From Xanthomonas hyacinthi (GTDB lineage Bacteria > Pseudomonadota > Gammaproteobacteria > Xanthomonadales > Xanthomonadaceae): a stretch of 64,000 nucleotides of DNA. Below are positions 1 through 10,959 of this stretch, piece by piece. The first letter of the stretch is position 1, and each line of letters begins with the position of its first letter. The position numbers and the translations under genes are program-made. Where the stretch lies: positions 2,363,001-2,427,000 of the forward strand of contig NZ_CP043476.1 in assembly GCF_009769165.1 (NCBI RefSeq), written 5' to 3'. Below the pieces are notes generated by a model, which worked only from the letters and a program-made list of their open reading frames with translations, was not told where the DNA came from and did not search any database.

Positions 1-70
1 TGAAGGTCTGGCCAGAGATACGGAAGGGTTCGGTCATTTCCCAACGTTCGACACGGACGCTCAGCTTCAT
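1..70 (-). CDS. dgcA: dipeptide epimerase / N-acetyl-D-glutamate racemase (DgcA-like), 5' end only
   Basis: Only the first 23 codons are inside the window; the gene runs off the left edge. The start ATG (68-70) follows a strong GGAGGTGAT ribosome site. The protein begins MKLSVRVERWEMTEPFRISG, the typical N-terminal strand of enolase-superfamily dipeptide epimerases. In characterised D-glutamate catabolism, DgcN acetylates D-Glu and DgcA, a member of this family, racemises N-acetyl-D-Glu to N-acetyl-L-Glu. A dgcN gene lies at 3714-4706, which supports this name over L-Ala-D/L-Glu epimerase. With so little sequence the substrate cannot be judged directly. Confidence 0.6.
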   Translation of the reverse strand, partial: MKLSVRVERWEMTEPFRISGQTF

Positions 71-259
71 CGGATCACCTCCAGGGGGCGCCAGGGTGAC
101 CGGGAGACGGCACTGGCACTTTGCAGTTGCGCCCTCCGTTTCGCCAATCGGCGCGCCGTATTGCTAAGCGCGTGGACGCGATCGGGAGTTAGCTGGCGTC
201 ATGAACCACCCCGCGCACCGCTTTGCTTCCGTGCCGCCGGCCTGCGCCGGATCGCCGCC

Positions 260-868
260 ATGACCGAGCGGTTCGGCCCCCGCTCGCCCGGCGACGCGCG
301 CGCGCTGATCGAAGCGTTCCCGCTCGCATGGGTGGTGAGCGTGGACGCATCGGGCGAAGCGTTGTCCAGCCAGCTGCCGCTGCTGCCGCTGTCCGCCGAC
401 GGCGGGGAGGTGACCGCGCTGCTGGGCCACATGGCGCGCGGCAATCCGCTGGTCGCCCGGCTGCGCGCGCTGCCCAGGGCCGCGGTGCTGTTTCAGGGCC
501 CGGATGCGTATGCCTCTCCGAGTTGGTACGCCAACCGCGATTCGGCGCCGACCTGGCTCTACGCCAACGTCGCCTGCACGGTCGACATCGCCCTGCGCGA
601 GGATCTGACCGACTACGCGCTGGAACGGCTGGTGGAGCGGATGGAGCGGGATCGTCCCGCGCGCTGGAACCTGGCCGAGATCGGCCATCGCTACCACCGC
701 CTGCAGCCGCACGTGATCGGCTTCGTGGCCACGATCCGCCAGCTCCAGCCCCGCTTCAAGCTGGCGCAGGACGAGACGCCCGGGGTGGTGGGGAACACCA
801 TCGACGCCCTAGGTTCGCACCCGATCGTGCCCTGGCTGCGCGCCTTCAACGCCGAGCGCATGGAGTGA
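260..868 (+). CDS. PaiB-family FMN-binding protein
   Basis: About 202 residues if translation starts at the ATG at 260; an upstream ATG at 161 would add 33 residues rich in Arg/Pro that do not look like the family. The protein has the split-barrel FMN-binding fold of PaiB/FMN-binding negative transcriptional regulators. Visible family hallmarks are PLLPL near residue 40, GHMARGNP near 58, and SPSWYANR followed by a TWLYANV segment near 90-105. Such proteins bind FMN or a related cofactor; in Bacillus, PaiB affects sporulation and protease genes. It is divergent from dgcA, so both may share the 71-259 intergenic region, and it converges with the AraC gene. The physiological role here is unknown. 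Confidence 0.8.
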   Translation: MTERFGPRSPGDARALIEAFPLAWVVSVDASGEALSSQLPLLPLSADGGEVTALLGHMARGNPLVARLRALPRAAVLFQGPDAYASPSWYANRDSAPTWLYANVACTVDIALREDLTDYALERLVERMERDRPARWNLAEIGHRYHRLQPHVIGFVATIRQLQPRFKLAQDETPGVVGNTIDALGSHPIVPWLRAFNAERME

Positions 869-915
869 GCCGGGGCGGCCGGCCAGCGGCATCTCGCCGC
901 GGCTGCGCGGCCGCA

Positions 916-2031
916 TCAGGCGGGATCGGCTTCGTGCGGGTCAGGCGCCTTCCTGGCCCGGCCCGGCAGGTTGCGCACGCGCAGTTCGTCGTTGGCGACC
1001 TTGCGCATCTGGATCGGCGAGATGCCGAACGCGGTCTTGAACGCTCGGGTGAAGCTGGCGGCGTGCTCGTACCCCGTCTCCAGCGCGATTTCGATCATCG
1101 ACATGTTCGAGTCCCGGATCAGGTCCAGCGCCAATTCCATGCGCAGCTTGTCGCGGATGCGGCCGACCGTGTCGCCGTAGATCATGCGGAATCCCAGCTG
1201 CAGCCGGTGGCGGCTCATGCCGACCGCCTCGGCGATCTCGTGGACGCTGATCTGGCTGTCGATGTTGTCGCGGATCATCGCCATCGCCTGCTTCATCCGG
1301 CGATGGTCCTCGGCCTCGAAGCGGCCGCCGAACAGCTCGCTTTCCGGCTGGGACAACCCGAACAGGATGTAGCAGGCCAGTTCGAGCGCCTTGGCCGAGA
1401 TGAAGGCCTGCAGGAACGACCCGGTGAACGGTGGCGAGATCAGTTGATGCGCGGTCAGCGAAGCGAGCTCGGACAGCGGCACGTTGCGGCACGCATAGAC
1501 GCTTTCGCCGCGGATGTACGCGGCGAAAGAGGACGGCATGTCCGCGTCGGTCAGTCCGGTCAGGGCAAAGAACGACCCCCGCTCGATGTAGATGGTGACC
1601 CAGCGCAACTGGTCGCCCCGCTCGTAGACCGTCTCGAAGTGGCGGTCCGGGCCGTTGCCGTAGACCGTGCAGTAGCCGTCGGTGAGCTCGCCCTCCACGC
1701 TCAGCTCGTCGGTCAGCAGCACGTTGCCGTCGAGCACGGCCGACAGCGCCAGATAGTCGCCGGCGTTGTGGCGGCGCACGATGCGGCGTTTGGTCGTCAT
1801 CCGCACCAGGGCGACGCAGATGCCGTTGTGCAGGCGGTAGAACTCCCAGCCGCCGGTGGCGATGTCGCTGTCGTACTCGTGGTGGAAGCCGAGACCGTCG
1901 CAGATCGGCTGCAGCCATCCGTCGGTCACGCGCAGCGATTGGCCAGAAGCGTTCCTGGACTCTTCGAGCAGCCGGAGCATGTCGCCTATGCCTCGGGACA
2001 GCAACTCCTGCGGTCGGTCCGGCGGAGTCAT
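916..2031 (-). CDS. AraC-family transcriptional regulator
   Basis: A 371-residue protein with a C-terminal double helix-turn-helix of the AraC/XylS type. The first helix pair is around ISVHEIAEAVGMSRHRLQLG and the second ends in the classical GYEHAASFTRAFKTAFGISP signature. The N-terminal ~240 residues are an unrecognised sensing domain. The start ATG (2029-2031) overlaps the stop of the upstream amidase gene by four bases (ATGA), so the two are almost certainly co-transcribed and translationally coupled. It probably controls the amidase operon and perhaps the divergent dgcN gene; the ligand is unknown. Confidence 0.88.
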   Translation of the reverse strand: MTPPDRPQELLSRGIGDMLRLLEESRNASGQSLRVTDGWLQPICDGLGFHHEYDSDIATGGWEFYRLHNGICVALVRMTTKRRIVRRHNAGDYLALSAVLDGNVLLTDELSVEGELTDGYCTVYGNGPDRHFETVYERGDQLRWVTIYIERGSFFALTGLTDADMPSSFAAYIRGESVYACRNVPLSELASLTAHQLISPPFTGSFLQAFISAKALELACYILFGLSQPESELFGGRFEAEDHRRMKQAMAMIRDNIDSQISVHEIAEAVGMSRHRLQLGFRMIYGDTVGRIRDKLRMELALDLIRDSNMSMIEIALETGYEHAASFTRAFKTAFGISPIQMRKVANDELRVRNLPGRARKAPDPHEADPA

Positions 2032-3479
2032 CCGGCGCCGGTGCCGTGCGGCAGAATGGGGGGCCAGCGATCCCGCCAGGGCATGGCTTGCTCCAGTTGG
2101 TAGGCCAGCGCGATCAGCGTGTTCTCGCCGCCGTGCGCCGCGGCGAACATGCTTCCTATCGGCACACCGTCCGCTGCGGGGAACAGCGGCAGCGACATCG
2201 CCGGATGCCCGGTCAGATTGTGCAGCGGGGTATAGGACACGTAGTCGAACATCAATTCCATGATATGCCCGAATCCCGCGCTCGGCCCCAACTCGCCGAT
2301 CCGCAGCGCAGGGCGGTCCAGCACCGGGGAAAGGACCACATCCGTCGTGGCGAAGAACCGCTGCAGCGCGCCGCGGGCATCGGCGATCGCCTGCATCATC
2401 GCATCGGTGTCGCCGATGCGGACGCCTCCGGCCCATTGCGCCAGTTCCAGCGTCCACGGTTCGGCGAGCGTCTCGGCCGCCGGCCCGAACCTGGCCGTGG
2501 CGCCCTGGGCGATATCGCGGGCGAGATAGGCCCAGACCGTCTTGAACGCCGTGAGCGTCGCCGGACCGTCGTACGGGCGCCCGGCCTCGAAGACCTCGTG
2601 GCCCAGGTCCCGACACAACTGCGCGCTGCGCAGGACGCTCTCTCGCACCTGCGGATGCGGCGCCCTGCCGTCTAGGCTGTCCAGGACGACCGCGATGCGT
2701 AGCCCGGCGTCGCGGCGCGCCGGCCGCACCGGCGCCGCGCTGGCGGTGCGCATGGCCCAGTCGACGTCGCGCACGCTGCGCGCCAGCAGCATGTCGCAGG
2801 CCAGCAGATCCTCGATCAGGTGCGGCGCGCGCGCGCGCGCCGTCGCGCCGCGGCCGGGCTTGAGCCCGATCACGCCGCAGCAGCAGGCGGGGATGCGGAT
2901 CGATCCGCCGCCGTCGGCCGCATGCGCGAGCGGGGTCATCCCGGTCGCCACCGCGATCGCGGCGCCGCCGCTCGATCCGCCGGGAGAACGGTCCGCGGCC
3001 CAGGGATTGCGCGCCGGCCCGTACAGCAGCGGCTCGGTGGTGGGCAGCAACCCGAATTCCGGCGCGTTGGTCTTGCCCAGGGCAATCAGGCCGGCACGGT
3101 CGAAGGCGCGGGTGAAGGCGAACTCGATCTCGCCGGGCGGCGCGTCGCGATACAGCTGGCTGCCGCTGCGGTTGGGCATGCCACGGTAGTCGAGCCCGTC
3201 CTTGAGCAGCCACGGAACGCCGGCCATCTCGCCTTGCGCGCGTTCCGCGCGCGTCAGCGCCGCGTCGTAGTCGCGGTGAGTGATCGCGTTCAGTGCCGGG
3301 TCCAGCTGTTCGATCCGCGCGATGGCGCTCGCGCACAGTTCGCGCGCCGACAGCTCGCCGCGGCGCACCAGCGCGGCTTGGTCGTGGGCGTCCAGGCGGC
3401 CGATTTCCCAGGCCAGCCGGTCCGCCGCTGCGTGCACGCGGTTCTCGGTCTTCGGCGCCGATGCCGACATCTGCTGCAT
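2028..3479 (-). CDS. amidase signature (AS) family amidase
   Basis: A 483-residue amidase of the GatA/AS family. The catalytic Ser-cisSer-Lys triad is visible as Lys in WLLKDGLDY, the cis-Ser in SPGGSSGGAA and the nucleophilic Ser in DGGGSIRIPA, within the usual Gly-rich signature. The start is set at 3479 because a GGAGGGTGG ribosome site sits just upstream; an in-frame ATG at 3470 is also possible. No signal peptide is seen, so it acts in the cytoplasm. The C-terminus overlaps the AraC start. The substrate (an amide, N-acyl or peptide-like compound) cannot be read from the sequence; the D-amino-acid genes around it suggest an acylated or amidated amino acid. The run Ala-Cys-Cys-Cys after the nucleophile is unusual. 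Confidence 0.87.
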   Translation of the reverse strand: MQQMSASAPKTENRVHAAADRLAWEIGRLDAHDQAALVRRGELSARELCASAIARIEQLDPALNAITHRDYDAALTRAERAQGEMAGVPWLLKDGLDYRGMPNRSGSQLYRDAPPGEIEFAFTRAFDRAGLIALGKTNAPEFGLLPTTEPLLYGPARNPWAADRSPGGSSGGAAIAVATGMTPLAHAADGGGSIRIPACCCGVIGLKPGRGATARARAPHLIEDLLACDMLLARSVRDVDWAMRTASAAPVRPARRDAGLRIAVVLDSLDGRAPHPQVRESVLRSAQLCRDLGHEVFEAGRPYDGPATLTAFKTVWAYLARDIAQGATARFGPAAETLAEPWTLELAQWAGGVRIGDTDAMMQAIADARGALQRFFATTDVVLSPVLDRPALRIGELGPSAGFGHIMELMFDYVSYTPLHNLTGHPAMSLPLFPAADGVPIGSMFAAAHGGENTLIALAYQLEQAMPWRDRWPPILPHGTGAG

Positions 3480-3492
3480 TCCACCCTCCACG

Positions 3493-3529
3493 ATCGATTC
3501 CCGGAAAGCGGCGCTTTCCGGGAATCGAT
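3493..3529. repeat. near-perfect 37-bp palindrome in the amidase/dgcN divergent region
   Basis: Two 18-base arms, ATCGATTCCCGGAAAGCG and its exact complement, are separated by a single base (3511). The palindrome lies 13 bases upstream of the amidase start, within its probable leader, and 184 bases upstream of dgcN. The centre is too tight for an ordinary hairpin loop, and there is no T-run after it on either strand. It may be a dyad operator, a cruciform-prone site or a small palindromic repeat of the dispersed intergenic kind. Confidence 0.7.
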
Positions 3530-3713
3530 TAAGGCGGGTTTGCCGGCGTGCCGGTTTGCGAAAAGGGCAGGGCATTTCGCCATTGCGCCGGCCGGGCCCG
3601 ACGGCTAAGCGGACCACGCTTCTGCAAAGCCAGGGAGTGGGGCCGATGCTCTGATTCGGCATCGCATCCACTCCGCATCCATCACCACCAGCTTCGAAAC
3701 GAGGATACCGACT

Positions 3714-4706
3714 GTGCACAAGCCCTATCTGCTGTTCCTGGGGGACGTCACCGAGTTCAGCGCGGCCAAGACCGCAGCGGGACTGAAGCAATGGCGGCCG
3801 GACGCGGTCATGGCGCAGCATCGGCTGCCCGGATGCAGCGTGGATCTGCAGTTGCCGGAACTCACGCCGGCGGAAGCCGCAAACGCCGGCGCCGGGACGA
3901 TGATCGTGGGCGTGGTGAATATCGGTGGCTTCATTCCAGCCCATTGGGTGGGCGCCATCGTTCAGGCGCTGGAAAACGGCCTCGACGTGGCGGCGGGCAT
4001 GCACCAGCGGCTGAACGACATTCCCGCCATCGCCGAGGCACGCGATCGCACCGGCCGCGCCGTCCATGACCTGCGGCAGCCGACCCGGAGCTTCGTGCCC
4101 GGTACCGGGCGCAAGCGCAGCGGAAAGCGTCTGCTGACCGTGGGCACGGACTGCGCCGTCGGCAAGAAGTACACCGCGTTGGCGCTGGAGGCCGGGCTGC
4201 GCGCGCGGGGCCTCGACGCCGACTTCCGTGCAACCGGGCAGACCGGGATCATGATCTGCGGCCGCGGAGTCGCCATCGACGCGGTGGTCGCCGACTTCAT
4301 CTCCGGCGCCGCGGAATGGCTGTCGCCGGACGCCGCGCCCGAGCACTGGGACGTCGTCGAAGGACAGGGCTCGCTGTTTCATCCCGCCTACGCGGGCGTG
4401 ACCTTGGGTCTGATCCACGGCAGCCAGCCGGACGCGCTGGTGGTCTGCCACGAGCCGGTGCGGACCCATTTGCTGGGCTTCGACCACAAGGTACCGGATC
4501 TGCGTCGCTGTATCGACGCCAATGTCAACGCCGCGCGCCTGACCAATCCCGACGCGCGTGCGGTCGGCATCAGCGTCAACACCTCGCGCATGGACCCGGC
4601 CTCGGTCGAGGCCGCCGTTCGCCAGATCGAAAGCCAGACCGGCCTGCCGTGCTGCGATCCGATCCGGCATGGCGTGGACCGCATCCTCGATGTCCTGCTG
4701 AACTGA
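3714..4706 (+). CDS. dgcN: DUF1611 protein, D-glutamate N-acetyltransferase DgcN-like
   Basis: A 330-residue DUF1611 protein starting at GTG with a GAGG ribosome site eight bases upstream. It has an N-terminal Rossmann-like region and a P-loop-like motif GTDCAVGKK at residues 144-152, followed by the conserved VVEGQGSLFHPAYAGV segment. In characterised members (DgcN), the enzyme acetylates D-glutamate with acetyl-CoA; DgcA then racemises the product to N-acetyl-L-glutamate. A DgcA-like gene starts 3.6 kb away, on the other side of the amidase/AraC pair, so the pathway is probably encoded by divergent units. Family membership is firm; the precise reaction is inferred from published relatives and context. 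Confidence 0.82.
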   Translation: MHKPYLLFLGDVTEFSAAKTAAGLKQWRPDAVMAQHRLPGCSVDLQLPELTPAEAANAGAGTMIVGVVNIGGFIPAHWVGAIVQALENGLDVAAGMHQRLNDIPAIAEARDRTGRAVHDLRQPTRSFVPGTGRKRSGKRLLTVGTDCAVGKKYTALALEAGLRARGLDADFRATGQTGIMICGRGVAIDAVVADFISGAAEWLSPDAAPEHWDVVEGQGSLFHPAYAGVTLGLIHGSQPDALVVCHEPVRTHLLGFDHKVPDLRRCIDANVNAARLTNPDARAVGISVNTSRMDPASVEAAVRQIESQTGLPCCDPIRHGVDRILDVLLN

Positions 4707-5204
4707 GCGGTGCCGCCGGGACGCCGGGCGCGGCGTGCGCGCGCCATCGGTAACGCCTGTTCCCGCGCCCGCGCCGCGCATTCGCACGCATGCACGCACG
4801 GCGCGCGCGGTCATCGCCGGGATGGCCGTTCAAGCCGATCCGTCGCGACGCTTTGTCGGGGCGCGGGGATGCAGCGCCAGGATGCGCAGCCGACCGTTGT
4901 CGCGGCCGCAGCCTGGCAAGGGCCGCCGCCGCGGTGGCACATCCGCGGCGGGCCGCAAGAGCCGGCCGCAGCGATGCGCGGAGAATCCGGAAGAACCTGC
5001 CCCTGTCCCCGCCGCGGTTGCCGCTGCGGCGCGAACAGGGACTGGCTGGCGTGGCGCGCTGAAGCCGCGTTTTCCGCGCCGTCGCCACGCCCCGGTATCG
5101 CTGGCTGGATCCGCCTGCCGTCGGCGCCTGGGGCCGACGCGATGCCGCTGCGCGGCAGTGCGTCGGCGGCACGCGCGCGCTGCATGGATGCTGCCGCCGC
5201 TGGC
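4707..5204. other. intergenic gap, no gene recognised
   Basis: Nearly 500 bases between the convergent ends of dgcN and the YkvI-type permease. Open frames here are rich in Arg/Ala/Pro, match no family I recognise and look like high-GC shadows. No convincing terminator with a T-run, tRNA or repeat was seen. Confidence 0.5.
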
Positions 5205-6323
5205 CTATGGCTGCCGCGTCGCCACGTCCGGCGGCGGCGTCTGTCGCCGCAGCGCCAACCACAGGCCGCGCGTCAGCAGCGGCAACAGGAACACCAGCAG
5301 AAAGTAGGCAGAGCTGTAGCGGTAACCGTGTGCGATCAGGTCGACCAGGCCGATCCGCGCGGCGACGCCGACCGACAGCGCCATCGCGACGAACGCCACC
5401 GCCGGGCGCAACCCGTCGGGCATGGCCGATCCGCGGTCCCGATAGCCGCGCGCGATGCGCTCGTTCAGGCCGTGCAGCAGGCCGGCGCCGGTCTTGATCA
5501 TCGCGCCCAGGATCACCAGCTTGACGAACGCACCCAGCAACGGCGTATGCAGCTGGTGCAGCACCACCGTCACCGGCAAGGGCGCGTCCAGCACCTGAGC
5601 GCGGAACGCGGCCAGCACCAGCAGGAAGGCGAATCCCGGCAGCAGGATCAGCGGTCCGGCCAGGGCACCGGACCACAACGCTTCGCGACGGCTGCGGAAG
5701 TTGCGCGCGACGAAGATCAGCACCGGCAGCACCGCGATGTTGTAGCCGGTATAGCTGGTACCCTCGCGCAGCGCGACGCCCAGGTCGGCCGGCGATGCCG
5801 CCAGCTCGGCCGACAACGCAGCGCTGTGGTGCATGATCACGGTGACGAACAGCGCGCCGTAGGTGGCATAGAACAGCAACGACCACCACGAGATCACCCG
5901 CTCCACGATCCGATTGCCGAAGAACACCAGCATGGCGACGACGGCCATGAACGCCACCGCGTTGGGCAGTTCGGGCGTTCCCAGGACTTCGGCGACCAGC
6001 TTGGCCGCCGCCGCCGAGACGATCGACAGCACCAGCACCAGCGAGGCGACGTAACCGAGCTCGAACAGCACGGCAAACCGTCCCATGTAGGCCTGGCAAA
6101 AGCTGCGGTAGTCGAAGGCCTGATACCGCCGCGCCACTTCGAAAGCGGTCGCGGTGCCGATGCTGAACAGCAGTGCCGTCCAGGCCAGGCCCAGCAGACC
6201 GGTGGCGGCGCCGTGCGCCAGAAAGAACTCCACCAACTCGCGGCCGGAGGCATACCCGCCGCCGACGATCACCGCCTGTACCACCAGACCCGGGACGAGA
6301 TAGCGTTCCAGCCACTGCTTCAT
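5205..6323 (-). CDS. YkvI-family inner-membrane permease
   Basis: A 372-residue polytopic membrane protein with about ten hydrophobic segments. It starts LERYLVPGLVVQAVIVGGGYASGREL; the GGGYASGRE signature and later GTSYTGYNIAVLP are typical of the COG3949/YkvI group, distant relatives of sodium-coupled amino-acid transporters with a discontinuous first helix. The start at 6323 is preferred over the ATG at 6329 because AGGAG lies eight bases upstream of the former and only two bases upstream of the latter. It probably imports a small organic solute; its place among D-amino-acid genes suggests an amino acid or derivative, but the substrate is not known. Confidence 0.8.
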   Translation of the reverse strand: MKQWLERYLVPGLVVQAVIVGGGYASGRELVEFFLAHGAATGLLGLAWTALLFSIGTATAFEVARRYQAFDYRSFCQAYMGRFAVLFELGYVASLVLVLSIVSAAAAKLVAEVLGTPELPNAVAFMAVVAMLVFFGNRIVERVISWWSLLFYATYGALFVTVIMHHSAALSAELAASPADLGVALREGTSYTGYNIAVLPVLIFVARNFRSRREALWSGALAGPLILLPGFAFLLVLAAFRAQVLDAPLPVTVVLHQLHTPLLGAFVKLVILGAMIKTGAGLLHGLNERIARGYRDRGSAMPDGLRPAVAFVAMALSVGVAARIGLVDLIAHGYRYSSAYFLLVFLLPLLTRGLWLALRRQTPPPDVATRQP

Positions 6324-6789
6324 CTGCATCACTCCTGCGCATGTTTCGACGGCCGTACAGGCACCAGGATCGGTGAGCGAACACTGATGCGCACGGTGGA
6401 TGGGCGCGGCCTGGCCGAAGCGCCATGTTCGCATCCGGGGCTTCGGGCGTAACGCCGCACGGGGCGTGCGCCCGAGGCGGCGCGCTTGGATGGCCTGCAT
6501 GCCCCGGGCGCCAGGAACGAGATCGCGGGATGCTGCGAGGGCCCCGGGCTCGCCTGAGGGCATGCGGGGTCGCCTGCCGGAGCGCCCGCGCCACGCCGCG
6601 GCGTGGGCGGCAAGGGCCAAGGGCGGCGGCCACTGCCGAAGTCTCGCGCCCGGGGCAGGCGATTGCGCGAACGCGGTTGCGCCGCCATCGCCCGTGCCCC
6701 GGCCTCGGTCGGGCGGCGGTGGCGGCGTCCTTCGCCGCCGGCGCAGCGGAGGCGCGGTCCGCTGCGCCGGTCGCCGATCCGGCGCATCG
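6324..6789. other. intergenic gap upstream of the permease
   Basis: 466 bases between the permease start and the TonB-receptor stop, which lie on the same strand. Frames are Arg/Gly/Ala rich with no recognisable protein. It must contain the permease promoter, but I could not identify one with confidence. Confidence 0.45.
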
Positions 6790-9141
<2,352 letters not shown>

Positions 9142-9312
9142 GGAAATCCCCTTTCGTGGCTGGATCGATCGGTCTGGATACGATGAGCCACACGTCCTGG
9201 TTTCGGCCCAGTTGCAGGCTAGGGTCCTGTTGTCATCGCACGCTTTGCGTCCCGGCGGAGCCAGTTTGCATTTCGGCCGCCATGTGTCGGTCCTCGCGCC
9301 GGCGCGCAGGAG

Positions 9313-10857
9313 TCACCGTGGCTGCGCGCCCGCGCGCGCCTGCCACCACCTGCGCACGCTGGAGGCATCGTGTGGCCGCAAGGCCGATTGTCGTGCGAAC
9401 ACGCGGCCGGGATAGCCGTTGTCCTGGCCCTTGAGCGCATGGTCGAGAAACGCCAAGACCAGGTCGTTGGTCGCAGCGACTCCGGTCTCGCCGTCCTGCT
9501 CGCCGTATATCCTGCCGCGCACCGGCATGCGCGCCGACAGCGGCAGATCGGTCAGGCCCAGGTGGCGTTCGCCGACCACCCGCACCCGCACCACGTCCGC
9601 ACGCTCGCCGATACGGTCCCAGCGCTCATAGGCGTAGTCCATGATGGTCGAATGCGGCACGCCGGTACCGGCCCCGAACAGCGGATACCGCTCGAAGTCC
9701 GAGTGCAGCAACAGCAACGGCACGCGGATGTCGGCATCCCACAGCGACCAGTCGAATTCTTCGCCGTCCATGTTGACCGCGGCCACGCAGCGGCGATCGT
9801 GGTGACAGGCCGAGGCCGACGTGGTGCCGCCGAAGGACATGCCCGCGAACGCCAGCCGCGACAGATCGGCCGCATCGCCCAGCGCCGCCACGGCTGCGGG
9901 CAGCCGCCGCTGCTGCAGCGTGTCGACCAGAAAGCCGATGTCCGCGCGCCAAGCGTTGAAGCTGCGCATCACCCGATGGTGGTCGAAGTCGTGGTGGTAG
10001 CGGGCCATCGCCGCGTAGTGGGCGTCGTGGCTGTGCGCCTTCCAGAAGGCCAGCATGCCCGCGGTGGGCACCGTGGCCGCGGCCTTGGCCGGACTAGTCG
10101 GGATGCGCGTGCCGTCGGCGAAGGTGTATGCGCCCGCGTCGTAGGGGTGGCCGATGCTGAAGACCAGGTAGCCGTGGCTAGCCAGGCGTTCCATCAATGC
10201 GGTGTTCTGCCCAGGCCAGCCCCAGTAGCCGTGATTGAAGACGACCACCGGCCAGCGCGACTGTGCGGTGGACAACGGCGCATCGGGGCGCGAATGCGTG
10301 GGGACTTGGCGCAGGTGGTCGAACGCGAAACCGTACATGCCCCAGTTGCGCGCCACCGAGCGCGCCAGTTCGCGCTCGTCGCCGGTGAAGTAGTTCCTTG
10401 GCCGTTCGCCGCCGGCGGTGGCCGGATACCATGCCCATACCACGATCCGGCGCGCTGCCTGCGGCGGATCCTCCATGACCCCCAGGCGCGAACGGTCGGT
10501 CAGCTCGAAGTGGCGGGTGCCTACCGCATACGGGCCGTCCGGCGACGGCAGGGCGAACAGCGGGCAAAGCCACAGCGCCAGCGCGGACGCCATCAGCGCC
10601 GTCGCGCCGGTTGCGCCCAGCAGCCGGCCGAGCACGCGCTGCCAGCGTCGATCCCGCAGCAGGAACGGCGCGGCCAGCAGCGGTGCCGCCAGCAGCGCCG
10701 GCCACATCTGCCAGCGGCCGTGCCACAGCGCGTACGCCGCGCTCGCCAGCGCACCGCCCAGCAGCCACAGCGCTGACTTCCTGCGCGGGCTGCGCATCCA
10801 CCATAGCGCCACGGCGACGCTTGCAAGCAGCAAGGCCAGTGCTTCGGAAATCAGCAT
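9313..10857 (-). CDS. alpha/beta hydrolase, PAF-acetylhydrolase/dienelactone-hydrolase type
   Basis: 514 residues. The N-terminal ~105 residues form three to four hydrophobic helices that anchor it in the membrane. The remainder is an alpha/beta hydrolase with oxyanion motif VVVFNHGYWGWPGQ, the nucleophile elbow GMSFGG and a late His in GERHLGLTD. This arrangement (membrane anchor plus platelet-activating-factor acetylhydrolase-like domain) is known in exported bacterial esterases. The ATG has an AAGGAA ribosome site. It lies downstream of the D-aminoacylase and upstream of the receptor on the same strand; it probably cleaves a short ester or lactone in the periplasm, but the substrate is unknown. 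Confidence 0.8.
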   Translation of the reverse strand: MLISEALALLLASVAVALWWMRSPRRKSALWLLGGALASAAYALWHGRWQMWPALLAAPLLAAPFLLRDRRWQRVLGRLLGATGATALMASALALWLCPLFALPSPDGPYAVGTRHFELTDRSRLGVMEDPPQAARRIVVWAWYPATAGGERPRNYFTGDERELARSVARNWGMYGFAFDHLRQVPTHSRPDAPLSTAQSRWPVVVFNHGYWGWPGQNTALMERLASHGYLVFSIGHPYDAGAYTFADGTRIPTSPAKAAATVPTAGMLAFWKAHSHDAHYAAMARYHHDFDHHRVMRSFNAWRADIGFLVDTLQQRRLPAAVAALGDAADLSRLAFAGMSFGGTTSASACHHDRRCVAAVNMDGEEFDWSLWDADIRVPLLLLHSDFERYPLFGAGTGVPHSTIMDYAYERWDRIGERADVVRVRVVGERHLGLTDLPLSARMPVRGRIYGEQDGETGVAATNDLVLAFLDHALKGQDNGYPGRVFARQSALRPHDASSVRRWWQARAGAQPR

Positions 10858-10959
10858 GAGCGGTTCCTTGGGATCGCGGCAGAGCCTGGGACAGGCGGAC
10901 CACGGTGGTTATGAGCGTTGCCGGCACCATACGCTTGGCGCGCGATCGCCATCGGCGGT

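Noticed and set aside
223..2103. A 626-codon plus-strand frame spanning the PaiB-like and AraC genes
   Set aside because: It overlaps two genes with clear family motifs in other frames and has no recognisable domain.
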